A model generated the notes under the pieces. The model made no database searches, was not told the origin of the DNA, and was given only the letters and a program-made list of their open reading frames with translations. A stretch of 64,000 nucleotides of DNA, from the NCBI RefSeq assembly GCF_030622045.1, contig NZ_CP130886.1:7014001-7078000 (forward strand), given 5' to 3'. Shown piece by piece: positions 8,491-16,549 of this stretch. The position numbers and the translations under genes are program-made. Numbering within the stretch: position 1 is the first letter of the stretch; every line of letters starts with the position of its first letter. This stretch comes from Planctellipticum variicoloris. GTDB lineage: Bacteria; Planctomycetota; Planctomycetia; Planctomycetales; Planctomycetaceae.

Positions 8491-9573
8491 GTGCCTCGGC
8501 GACCGTTTCCTGTGCCCGACGTGGACGAACTCGAAATCCATCGCAAACTTTCGATGTTCGGGCTGACAGAGACTGATGTCCATCGGCTGTCCATGGCCAG
8601 ACCGACGATTCGACTCCACACCGATGAGATCATCAACAGCTTCTACGCCCATGTCAGCGAGTATCCCGAACTGGTTCAGTTCATTCCGGATCTGAACACG
8701 CTCCGCGGTCTCCGAATTGCGATGAAGCACTACGTCGACGGCTTTGGCGAAAACTTCGAGACTCCCGAATACTTCGCCCGACAGCGCCGCGTGGGCATGG
8801 TGCACGAAAAAATCGGCATCCGGCCCGGCTGGTACATGGCCGCATTCACCTATCTCGGAATGACCATCAAGTCGTTTGTCACCCGAGAGTTCACTGGATC
8901 GCCAGCGGAACTGGCGGAAATGCTGGAGAGCATTCAAAAGATCTGCCAGCTCGACGCCACCCTCGCGATCGAAACCTACCACCTCTCCGCAATGGAGCGG
9001 ATCGAAGGTCTGATGACGCAACTGGAACGGGACCAGGACGAAATCCGGCGGATCGCGCAGACCGATCCTCTGACCGGCCTCCTCAACCGACGCTACTTTC
9101 TCGAAAAGCTCGAAGCGGAATTCCATCGCTGCAAAAACTTCGGCCGGCCCCTCTGCGTCATGCTGCTCGACCTCGACAACTTCAAATCCATCAACGATCG
9201 CTACGGGCACCCCGTCGGCGATGATGTCCTGCAGGCCACGGGACAGGTGCTGCGGGAAAACGTCCGCGGGACCGACTGGTGCGGACGCATCGGTGGCGAG
9301 GAACTGGCGATCGTCTTGCCCGAATGCAATCTGGCGACCGCCAATCTGATCGGCGACCGGATTCGTTTGGCGATCCGGGCGCTCGAATTCGGCGAAGAGT
9401 CGACGCGATTCTCGCCCAGCGTCAGCATCGGCCTCTGCGGGATTACCTACGATTTTCACGAGTCGGCCGCGATGCTGAAACTCGCCGACGACGCCCTGTA
9501 TCGGGCCAAGAAAGATGGGAAAAACCGCGTCTGCGTCGGCGGCCAACCGATGACCGTGGTGGCCGGCATGTAG
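8491..9573 (+). CDS. Globin-coupled sensor diguanylate cyclase
   Basis: A 360-residue cytoplasmic protein that should make cyclic di-GMP from two GTP in response to a haem-bound gas such as oxygen. The N-terminal protoglobin-type sensor (about residues 10-175) contains the expected proximal His (H105 in VHEKIGIRPGWY). The C-terminal GGDEF domain (about 185-350) starts with TDPLTGLLNRR and carries the active-site GGEEL (268-272). It also has an inhibitory RxxD site (RGTD, 259-262) exactly five residues upstream. The start chosen is GTG at 8491, with a strong GGAGGA at 8478-8483 seven bases upstream; an ATG at 8464 is in frame but poorly placed. A hairpin follows the gene. Confidence 0.92.
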   Translation: MPRRPFPVPDVDELEIHRKLSMFGLTETDVHRLSMARPTIRLHTDEIINSFYAHVSEYPELVQFIPDLNTLRGLRIAMKHYVDGFGENFETPEYFARQRRVGMVHEKIGIRPGWYMAAFTYLGMTIKSFVTREFTGSPAELAEMLESIQKICQLDATLAIETYHLSAMERIEGLMTQLERDQDEIRRIAQTDPLTGLLNRRYFLEKLEAEFHRCKNFGRPLCVMLLDLDNFKSINDRYGHPVGDDVLQATGQVLRENVRGTDWCGRIGGEELAIVLPECNLATANLIGDRIRLAIRALEFGEESTRFSPSVSIGLCGITYDFHESAAMLKLADDALYRAKKDGKNRVCVGGQPMTVVAGM

Positions 9574-9611
9574 TCCTGAGCCCACCCAATTCAGGTTTCC
9601 GAGACATACGG

Positions 9612-9638
9612 TCGGGATCCGCGAACGGCGGGTCCCGA
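9612..9638 (+). terminator. Hairpin after the diguanylate cyclase gene
   Basis: Stem TCGGGATCCGC / GCGGGTCCCGA (one G-T pair) with loop GAACG, 39 bases after the stop codon. There is no strong T-tract, so rho-independent function is probable rather than certain. Confidence 0.6.
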
Positions 9639-9881
9639 TCTCGTTCAATGTCCTCTCAAATTCTCCGCATCCGATGAGCACAGAACGACTTGCGGCAGTT
9701 TCACCGGCGCGTCGCAGCGGAGTCCTGTTGACGGACCTTCAAAAAATCTTCACCAGGCCGCGCTGCATTCGGACTCCGACGGCGTCCAAAGGGTTAGAAG
9801 GATTGAATATCTCCGTCCCGCAAACGGACTTGACGACGCCACCGCCGACGGGCGCGATGCATTCGGACTGTAGAGGCCGCC
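9639..9881. other. Intergenic stretch upstream of the sigma/kinase cluster
   Basis: Remainder of a roughly 310-base gap between the cyclase and the sigma factor. It contains no credible gene and presumably carries the promoter of the sigma-kinase transcript. No clear operator palindrome was seen. Confidence 0.4.
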
Positions 9882-10457
9882 GTGAGCGACTCCCCACAAA
9901 CTGCCCGTCCCCTGGAAGACTACCGCGAATATCTCAGCCTTCTGGCGCGACTGCAACTTGGCGCACGGCTTCGATCGAAACTCGATGCTTCCGATGTCGT
10001 CCAGCAGGCGATTCTGCAGGCTCACACCGCCCGTGATCAGTTTCGCGGCGCCACCGAGGCCGAATGGCTCGGCTGGCTTCGCGCCATTCTCGCCAATGCC
10101 CTGGCAAGCTCCGCTCGCAGGTTTACCGCCGAAGCCCGTGATCTCGGTCGGGAGCGCTCGCTGGAAGTCGCGCTCGACCAGTCCGCTTCGCGACTCGCCT
10201 GCCTCCTCTCCGCCGACCAGACGTCGCCCAGCGCAGGCGCCGTCCGGGCGGAAGAGATTCTCGGACTCGCGCAGGCCATGGCGGCTCTCCCCGAAGATCA
10301 GCGCAGCGTCGTCGAACTCCACCACATCAAAGGGCTGCCGGTGGCCGAGGTCGCTGAAATCCTCGGTAAAAGTCGGCCAGCCGTCGCGGGCTTGCTGTTC
10401 CGCGCCTTGAAAACGCTCCGCAATCAACTGACCGACCGCGAAGGGAGTCAGGCATGA
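9882..10457 (+). CDS. ECF-type RNA polymerase sigma factor
   Basis: A 191-residue sigma-70 family protein of the extracytoplasmic-function type. Region 2 is seen around residues 33-58 (DASDVVQQAILQAH ... FRG). Region 4, with a helix-turn-helix, is at about 135-185 (LPEDQRSVVELHHIKGLPVAEVA ... KSRPAVAGLLFRALKTLR). It starts with GTG at 9882 and its stop overlaps the start of the next gene (ATGA at 10454-10457), so it is translationally coupled to a Ser/Thr kinase. This sigma/kinase pairing is common in Planctomycetes, where the kinase is thought to replace an anti-sigma factor. Target promoters are unknown. Confidence 0.9.
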   Translation: MSDSPQTARPLEDYREYLSLLARLQLGARLRSKLDASDVVQQAILQAHTARDQFRGATEAEWLGWLRAILANALASSARRFTAEARDLGRERSLEVALDQSASRLACLLSADQTSPSAGAVRAEEILGLAQAMAALPEDQRSVVELHHIKGLPVAEVAEILGKSRPAVAGLLFRALKTLRNQLTDREGSQA

Positions 10458-12700
10458 CCGGCAATTCGCCCGACCCCGCCGTGCACGAGGATCAGCTCAA
10501 TCAGGTTCTGCTGGAATACCTCGACGCCTGTCAGTCCGGCTTCCCCCCGGATCGGAACGAGCTCCTCGCTCGCTATCCCGAGCTGCGCACGGACCTGGAA
10601 GAGTTCTTTGCCGGGCATGACGCGGTTCAACGCGTCTCGGGCTCCTTGCGAGAAGTCCCCCCGGCCGCTGCTGAACCGCTGCTCGAAACCTTCGCCGGAG
10701 TTTCCGACATCGGCTTGCTGGGAGACTTCCGGCTGCTCCGCGAACTCGGACGCGGCGGTATGGGAGTCGTCTACGAAGCCGAGCAGATCTCGTTGCGCCG
10801 GCGCGTGGCATTGAAGATTCTCCCCTTCGTGTCGGCCCTCGACAATCGCCAGCTCCAGCGATTCAAGACGGAGGCCATGGCCGCCGCCCAGCTCCACCAC
10901 ACGAACATCGTCCCCGTCTACGCCGTCGGCTCCGAGCGCGGCGTCCATTTCTACGCGATGCAGCTCATTGAAGGCCGGTCGCTCGCCGCGGTAATCCGCG
11001 AACTGCGCGGCGACGCCGCAGACGAACCCAGCCACCAGTCGCTGGAGGCCACCGCGGCGTTTCACTCCGCCGTTACACAACGTGACTTCCCCGGAAGCCG
11101 GTCCACGATCCGGACGAACCGCGGTCGCGACAGCTTTCGCACCGCCGCCCGCATCGCGTCCCAGGTCGCTGACGCCCTGGAGTTCGCCCATGAGGCGGGC
11201 GTGATCCATCGCGACATCAAACCGGCCAACCTGCTGCTGGACGGCAAGGGCGCGATCTGGATCACCGACTTTGGACTGGCTCAGGTCGTGGCAGACGTCG
11301 GACTGACGCAGACGGGCGATCTGGTCGGCACGCTGCGCTATATGAGTCCGGAGCAGGCGTCCGGACGCCGCGTCCCCGTCGATCACCGGGCCGACGTCTA
11401 CGCTCTGGGAGCCACTCTCTACGAACTGCTGACTCTGCAGCCAATCTTCACCGGCAGCGACCGAGGGACGCTGCTCAATCAGATCCTCAATGACGAGCCG
11501 AAGTCGCCGCGGAAGATCAACCGGGCCATTCCGATCGAGCTGGAAACCATTGTTCTCAAGGCGACCGCCAAGAGCCCCGCTGATCGCTATGCCACAGCCG
11601 GTCAGCTTGCGGCCGATCTGCGGCGGTATCTGGACGATCGGCCCATACATGCCCGTCGACCGACCGTGCTGGAACACGTCCGAAAGTGGATGCGACGCCA
11701 TCCGGGAATTGTCGGCGGAACCCTGTTCCTCCTGGCCTGCGGGATGATCGGACTGAGCGTGACCACGGCGATCATTTCGCAGGAACACGTCGCCACCAAA
11801 GAGGCGCTCCGGAAAGCCGAAGTCCGGCTCACGCTCGCCCGCGGCGCCGCCGACGAAATGATCCGGCTCGCCGAACAGGAAATTCTGGCCGAAGGCCCCT
11901 TCGAGGAACGCCTGCGCAAGCAACTGCTGGGAACGGCCCTCGACCACTATCAAAAGTTCATTGAACAGCAGGGCGACGAACCCGCCGTGCAGGCCGAGCT
12001 TGCCGTCACTCGCGACCGAGTCGACCGGATCCTCCGCGACCTGGCGCTGCTGCAGTTCAGCCGTCACAGTTTTCTGCTGACCGTTGACGACGTATTGAAC
12101 GATCTGGAAGCGACGCCGCAGCAGCGGCAGCAATTGAGCGACTTCAATCGCACGCAGAAGCGACCTCCGCCCCCTTTCCCTGGCGGACATCGCGAGCCGC
12201 TCTCGGACGATCGACGGGAACGGATGCTGGACGAGGCGCGAGAACAGGAGTCGGCGCTGGCGGCGATCTTGACCCGGACGCAGCTTCAGAGGCTCCATCA
12301 GATTGCTCTGCAGTTCGAAGGCCCCCACGCCCTGCTCGACTTCGATGTTGCAAAGAAACTCAGCCTCTCCGCGGAGCAGAAAGAAGAGATCCGCGAAATC
12401 CTCCTCAGCGGCATGCGGCAGTTCGGCGGTCAATTTGGTCCGGGGCCCCGGCCTTGGGAACGCCGCGACGACGATCAGATTCAGGAAGTCTTCGCACGCA
12501 GCGAGCGCGAAATGCTGGCTCTGCTGAATTCTGATCAACGCGCCCAGTGGCAATCGCTGACCGGGAAACCCTACCTCGGCCGCAAAATGCTGCCGGGCGG
12601 TTTCGGAGACGGTCCGGGAGGGCCGCCTCCCGGCGAACCACGTCGCGGACCGGCCCCCAGGCGACCTCAGAATCCGCCGAACGCTGCACCTCCGTCCTGA
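10454..12700 (+). CDS. Membrane Ser/Thr protein kinase with Spy-like, Gly/Pro-rich C-terminus
   Basis: A 748-residue Hanks-type kinase. A short helical leader is followed by the kinase domain (about residues 91-395) with glycine loop GRGGMGVV (99-106), catalytic Lys121, HRD (252-254), DFG (272-274) and SPE (298-300). An insertion of about 45 residues (185-230) lies between the lobes. One transmembrane segment spans about 419-442, so the rest should be periplasmic. That part has helical stretches resembling LTxxQ/Spy-type repeats (LSAEQKEEIREIL, LNSDQRAQWQSLTG) and ends in a Gly/Pro/Arg-rich tail like the low-complexity parts of the next gene product. It is translationally coupled to the sigma factor and is the likely sensor-transducer of the cluster. 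Confidence 0.92.
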   Translation: MTGNSPDPAVHEDQLNQVLLEYLDACQSGFPPDRNELLARYPELRTDLEEFFAGHDAVQRVSGSLREVPPAAAEPLLETFAGVSDIGLLGDFRLLRELGRGGMGVVYEAEQISLRRRVALKILPFVSALDNRQLQRFKTEAMAAAQLHHTNIVPVYAVGSERGVHFYAMQLIEGRSLAAVIRELRGDAADEPSHQSLEATAAFHSAVTQRDFPGSRSTIRTNRGRDSFRTAARIASQVADALEFAHEAGVIHRDIKPANLLLDGKGAIWITDFGLAQVVADVGLTQTGDLVGTLRYMSPEQASGRRVPVDHRADVYALGATLYELLTLQPIFTGSDRGTLLNQILNDEPKSPRKINRAIPIELETIVLKATAKSPADRYATAGQLAADLRRYLDDRPIHARRPTVLEHVRKWMRRHPGIVGGTLFLLACGMIGLSVTTAIISQEHVATKEALRKAEVRLTLARGAADEMIRLAEQEILAEGPFEERLRKQLLGTALDHYQKFIEQQGDEPAVQAELAVTRDRVDRILRDLALLQFSRHSFLLTVDDVLNDLEATPQQRQQLSDFNRTQKRPPPPFPGGHREPLSDDRRERMLDEAREQESALAAILTRTQLQRLHQIALQFEGPHALLDFDVAKKLSLSAEQKEEIREILLSGMRQFGGQFGPGPRPWERRDDDQIQEVFARSEREMLALLNSDQRAQWQSLTGKPYLGRKMLPGGFGDGPGGPPPGEPRRGPAPRRPQNPPNAAPPS

Positions 12701-12757
12701 CGTCTGAATGCCCTTAACATCGTTTGCCGATCGCTTCTCCCTTCCGAGAGTTCCCCC

Positions 12758-14827
12758 ATGCTCCTGCTCTTCCGACAATTCGCGACGCCATCCCTGGGAC
12801 TCGTCGTCCTGCTGGGATTGATCCTCGTCGCCACCGATCCCGACGCTGCTCACACGCAGGATTCACGACAGCCCCCGAATCAGCCCCGTGAACCCGGTCC
12901 GCAGGGACCACCCGGTAACGGCCCTCCGGGCGGATTTCCCTTCGGCCCTCCAGGCGGTTTTGCACCAGGTCCGGGCGGCCCAGGCGGCCCCGGTGGCGAG
13001 CGAAAAGTCGTCAACCAGTTCGACAAAGACGACGACGGTCGACTCAGCGACGACGAACGTCAGAAGGCCCGCGATTTCCTCAAGAAGGAACGCGAAGAAC
13101 GGGGTGGCCGTGGCGGCTTCGGTCCGTTCAGCGGACCGGGAGGTCCGGGGGGCGGTCCCGGCGGACCGGGACGCGGTGGTTTCGGCCCTCCCGGCGGTTT
13201 CGGTCCCCCCGGCATGGGCGGGCGCGGAGATCGGGAGCCCCCCAAGCCTGGCCCGAAAGTGTCGCCCGCGGACGTCACCAGCTACCCCGACGCCGATCTC
13301 TATGAACCGACCATCCTGAGGACGCTGTTTCTCGAATTCGAACGCGACGACTGGGAGTCCGAACTGGCCGACTTCAATAACACCGACGTCGAACTCCCGG
13401 CGACGCTCGTCGTCGACGGTCAGCGCTATCCGGGCGTCGGCGTACACTTCCGCGGAAACTCGTCCTACATGATGGTTCCCGCCGGCTTCAAACGCTCTCT
13501 GAATGTCTCCGTCGACTTTACCGACGCCGATCAGCGCCTGTATGGCTGCAAAACGCTCAATCTGCTCAACGCGCACGAAGACGATTCGATGCTCGGCTCC
13601 GTCCTCTATTCGGAAATCGCTCGCCAGCATATTCCGGCCCCCAAGGCCAACCTCGTCAAGGTCGTCATCAACGGCGAGAGCTGGGGTGTCTACGCCAACG
13701 TCCAGCAGTTCAATAAGGAGTTTCTCGCGGAGAACTACGGCTCCACCGCAGGCGCCCGCTGGAAGGTCGGCGGCTCGCCGGGCGGCGGCGGCGGCCTCGA
13801 ATTCGTCGGCACGAACATCGAAGACTATGAACGTCGCTACCAGATGAAGTCGGGCGGCAAGAAAGACTGGAAGGCACTGATCACCCTTTGCCGGACGCTC
13901 GACAAAACTCCGCCCGCCAAACTGGAAGCCGCCCTCGAACCGATACTCGACATCGACGGCGTCCTCTGGTTCCTGGCCCTCGACAACGCCCTCATCAATT
14001 GCGACGGCTACTGGATCCGCGCCAGCGACTACAGCCTGTATCTCGATCCAGACGGCAAGTTCCACATCATCCCCCACGACATGAACGAAGCCTTCCGCAG
14101 ACCGATGGGGCCGGGGATGGGACCGGGAGGCCCGCGCGGTTTCGGACGCGGTGGTCCCGGCGGTCCTCAAGACGGCGGTCCCGGATTCGGACCCGGTCGC
14201 GGTCCCCAGGGCCAGGCTGGCGGACCACCCAATGGACGGGGCCCCGGACAGAACCCCGGCGCCCCGCAAAATGGACCGCAGGGACCGGCAGGGCAGGGAG
14301 GGGGACCAGGTGGCGGACCAAAAGGCCCCGGCGGACCATTCGGTCCGGGGGGATTCGGCGGCTTTGGCGGCCCGCCTCGTGGCGTCGACCTCGATCCATT
14401 GATCGGCCTCGATGATCCGCAGAAACCGCTGCGCAGCAAGCTGCTCGCCGTCCCGGCTCTCCGCGATCGATATCTGCAGCACGTCCGGACCATCGCCGAG
14501 GAATCGCTCGACTGGAAGCATCTCGGCCCGATCGTCGCCCGCTATCGGGCCCTGATTGAGACCGAGGTCGAGGCCGATACCCGCAAGCTGGGAACCTTCG
14601 CCGCCTTCCAGAAAGCCACCGCCGATACCGCGGTCGCGGAAAGCAAGGAGTCCCGGCAGAACGAGCCGCCGCGTCAAGGCTTCGGCCCGCCCCACAACGA
14701 CCTGAGCCTGCGGGCCTTTGCCGACCAGCGACGGGAATATCTGCTCAATCTCCCCGCCGTGAAGTCGGCCGGCGAACCTGCGGCAAAGTCGACGAAGACC
14801 AGCCCGACAAGCACAAAGGGAAAGTAG
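12758..14827 (+). CDS. Secreted CotH-type kinase with EF-hand and Gly/Pro-rich repeats
   Basis: A 689-residue protein with an N-terminal signal sequence (about residues 1-33), so it is probably exported. A Gly/Pro-rich collagen-like stretch (about 40-82) is followed by one EF-hand calcium loop (DKDDDGRLSDDE, 89-100) and a second Gly/Pro-rich stretch (118-160). The CotH fold (about 180-445) ends in the family motif with conserved acids (LDNALINCDGYW ... YLDPDGKFHIIPHDMNEAF). A third long Gly/Pro-rich stretch (about 447-542) and a helical C-terminal region follow. CotH proteins are atypical kinases known from spore coats. It lies 57 bases after the kinase gene and before a VTC polyphosphate polymerase, suggesting a shared role. 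The substrate is unknown. Confidence 0.9.
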   Translation: MLLLFRQFATPSLGLVVLLGLILVATDPDAAHTQDSRQPPNQPREPGPQGPPGNGPPGGFPFGPPGGFAPGPGGPGGPGGERKVVNQFDKDDDGRLSDDERQKARDFLKKEREERGGRGGFGPFSGPGGPGGGPGGPGRGGFGPPGGFGPPGMGGRGDREPPKPGPKVSPADVTSYPDADLYEPTILRTLFLEFERDDWESELADFNNTDVELPATLVVDGQRYPGVGVHFRGNSSYMMVPAGFKRSLNVSVDFTDADQRLYGCKTLNLLNAHEDDSMLGSVLYSEIARQHIPAPKANLVKVVINGESWGVYANVQQFNKEFLAENYGSTAGARWKVGGSPGGGGGLEFVGTNIEDYERRYQMKSGGKKDWKALITLCRTLDKTPPAKLEAALEPILDIDGVLWFLALDNALINCDGYWIRASDYSLYLDPDGKFHIIPHDMNEAFRRPMGPGMGPGGPRGFGRGGPGGPQDGGPGFGPGRGPQGQAGGPPNGRGPGQNPGAPQNGPQGPAGQGGGPGGGPKGPGGPFGPGGFGGFGGPPRGVDLDPLIGLDDPQKPLRSKLLAVPALRDRYLQHVRTIAEESLDWKHLGPIVARYRALIETEVEADTRKLGTFAAFQKATADTAVAESKESRQNEPPRQGFGPPHNDLSLRAFADQRREYLLNLPAVKSAGEPAAKSTKTSPTSTKGK

Positions 14828-14958
14828 CACTGCGGTCAATGGTCGCTCGTCGGATCGGCGCTCTGCCACCCGGAGGGCAGGCCCGATGGCGATTCATCCT
14901 CTTCGTCTGGCCGTCACAAGATTTCAGCCTCCGCCTGAGCTCCAGGAATTCCGACGCC

Positions 14959-15768
14959 ATGTTCCTTCCTCCGTCTCCTTCCTCGCTGCTGTCCGCCGAC
15001 CGGACGGAAGTGTCACACCCAGGCCCTACTGAAATCGTTTCGCCAGCCCTGGCTTCAAATCGCGGGGCCTGCGAACTGAAGTTCCTGGTCCCGGAATCCG
15101 TCGCGATGGAACTGGCTGTTCGGATTTCACAGGTCTTGGCGCTCGACGCGCACGCGGTCACAGGGGCAGGCTACCTCATCAACACTCTCTATCTCGACAC
15201 TCCGCAGTTCGACATCTACCGCCGGATCGGCTGCTTCGGCCGCCGGAAATTCCGACTCCGTCGCTATGGATCCGAATCTCAGCTCTGGCTGGAGCAGAAA
15301 CGCAAACAGTCGGGACGCGTCCGCAAACGACGAAATCCCGTTCCAGAAGCGGACATCGACTGGCTGACAACTTCGGAACTCGCAGGTCCTCATCCCGCCG
15401 ACTGGTTTCGCCGCCGTTGCGTCACCCGCCAGCTTGGTCCGACCTGCCAGATCACATACCGGCGCCTCGCGTGGACTGGCGCGGCCGAAGACGGTCCGGT
15501 CCGTCTGACGATCGACGACGAGATCGTCGCCGCCCCCGCCCTGAGCTGGGAAGTTCCGGCGATGCCCCTCACCGGCCATCGACTGGTCGCCGGAAACCGC
15601 ATCGTCGAAATGAAATTCTGCCAGACGCTTCCCACGCTGTTTCGAACGCTGATCCAGGACTTCCGCCTGGAAGTGACTTCGTACTCCAAATACCGCACCG
15701 CAATCAACGCGTGCGTCCCCCTCGCCCGCCAGGCCCATTGCGATCCGCTCGTTGATCGGACGAACTAG
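14959..15768 (+). CDS. VTC-domain polyphosphate polymerase
   Basis: A 269-residue protein of the VTC/CYTH-like triphosphate-tunnel fold, predicted to polymerise polyphosphate from ATP. The tunnel residues are visible: ExK at 39-41 (CELKF), the arginine pair in KFRLRRYG (about 98-104), ExK at 112-114 (LEQKRK), a DDE acidic turn (186-188), ExK at 217-219 (VEMKF) and the late Lys in SKY (244). There is no transmembrane segment, unlike yeast VTC. The start at 14959 puts a short leader before the domain; an ATG at 14839 is also in frame but its extra sequence is not family-like. VTC, CotH and DUF4956 genes occur together in many bacteria, as here. Confidence 0.88.
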   Translation: MFLPPSPSSLLSADRTEVSHPGPTEIVSPALASNRGACELKFLVPESVAMELAVRISQVLALDAHAVTGAGYLINTLYLDTPQFDIYRRIGCFGRRKFRLRRYGSESQLWLEQKRKQSGRVRKRRNPVPEADIDWLTTSELAGPHPADWFRRRCVTRQLGPTCQITYRRLAWTGAAEDGPVRLTIDDEIVAAPALSWEVPAMPLTGHRLVAGNRIVEMKFCQTLPTLFRTLIQDFRLEVTSYSKYRTAINACVPLARQAHCDPLVDRTN

Positions 15769-15841
15769 TACGCAATGAGCGGTATGTGAAAGCCTTCAAC
15801 ATCAACGCCTCCCCGCGCGGACGGAAAGCAGGTCGACTTCG

Positions 15842-16528
15842 ATGCCCAAGTGGCTCTCGCTTTCGATGGACTCAACCTCCAGCGTCACCTGGCCGACGCT
15901 TACGGTCCGGCTCATGCCGGCAATTGCGTTCGGATTGATCGTTGCCGAGATTTACCGCAGAACCCGCGGCGCCTCGCGAATCGCCGCCTCCTTTCCCGGA
16001 ACGCTGGTTCTGCTCTGCGTCCTGATCGCGATGGTGACTCAGGTCATCGGCGACAACGTGGCCCGCGCCTTCAGCCTCGTCGGGGCGCTCTCGATCGTCC
16101 GCTTCCGCACGGTCGTCCAGGACACCAAGGACACCGCCTTTGTCATCTTCGCCGTCGCGGTGGGGATGGCCATCGGCGCCGGCCAGCCGGCCGTCGCCCT
16201 GGGGGGAACGGTGGCAGTCGGCTTCGCGGCCTGGCTGCTTCGGGACCTTCCTCGACGGAACGACGGACTGGCGACGCATCCGTTTGAACTCGACATTCGC
16301 CTCGGCTGGTCGCCCGAAGTTGAGTCGCTGTTGAAGGCGACTCTGGCGCGTCACGCCCGCCACGTCGAAGCCATCGGCGCCGGCACCGCCAAGCAAGGGG
16401 CCGCCCTCAACCTGCAGTACCGGCTGCGAATTCCACACGACGCGTCGCTGTCCGCCCTGATCGCGGATCTGAACGCCATCGCAGGAGTTCAGGCCGTCGA
16501 GCTGCGACAACCGCGAAGCGACGGGTAA
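15842..16528 (+). CDS. DUF4956 family membrane protein
   Basis: A 228-residue protein with three or four transmembrane segments in its first 140 residues and a soluble C-terminal domain (about 145-225). The conserved DUF4956 core is visible as SLVGALSIVRFRTVVQDTKD-like sequence, followed by further hydrophobic helices. The family has no established biochemical activity. Members are commonly found beside VTC-domain and CotH genes, and this one follows the polyphosphate polymerase by 73 bases. I infer that it localises or couples polyphosphate synthesis to the membrane. It is convergent, with a 21-base gap, with the ClC channel gene. Confidence 0.88.
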   Translation: MPKWLSLSMDSTSSVTWPTLTVRLMPAIAFGLIVAEIYRRTRGASRIAASFPGTLVLLCVLIAMVTQVIGDNVARAFSLVGALSIVRFRTVVQDTKDTAFVIFAVAVGMAIGAGQPAVALGGTVAVGFAAWLLRDLPRRNDGLATHPFELDIRLGWSPEVESLLKATLARHARHVEAIGAGTAKQGAALNLQYRLRIPHDASLSALIADLNAIAGVQAVELRQPRSDG

Positions 16529-16549
16529 GCTTCCCGGACTCCGCGACGA

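Noticed and set aside
10448-12853. A very long (about 800 codon) open frame antisense to the Ser/Thr kinase
   Set aside because: It is a GC-driven shadow of the kinase gene, with no motif, and the plus-strand frame has an intact kinase domain.
13100-13210. GGTCCGGGCGGTCC-like repeats resembling a tandem repeat or CRISPR-like array
   Set aside because: They are codons for Gly/Pro repeats in the CotH protein, irregular in length and without spacers.
12863-14869. A long minus-strand frame over the CotH gene
   Set aside because: Antisense to Gly/Pro-rich repeats and a recognised CotH domain; no family-like sequence.
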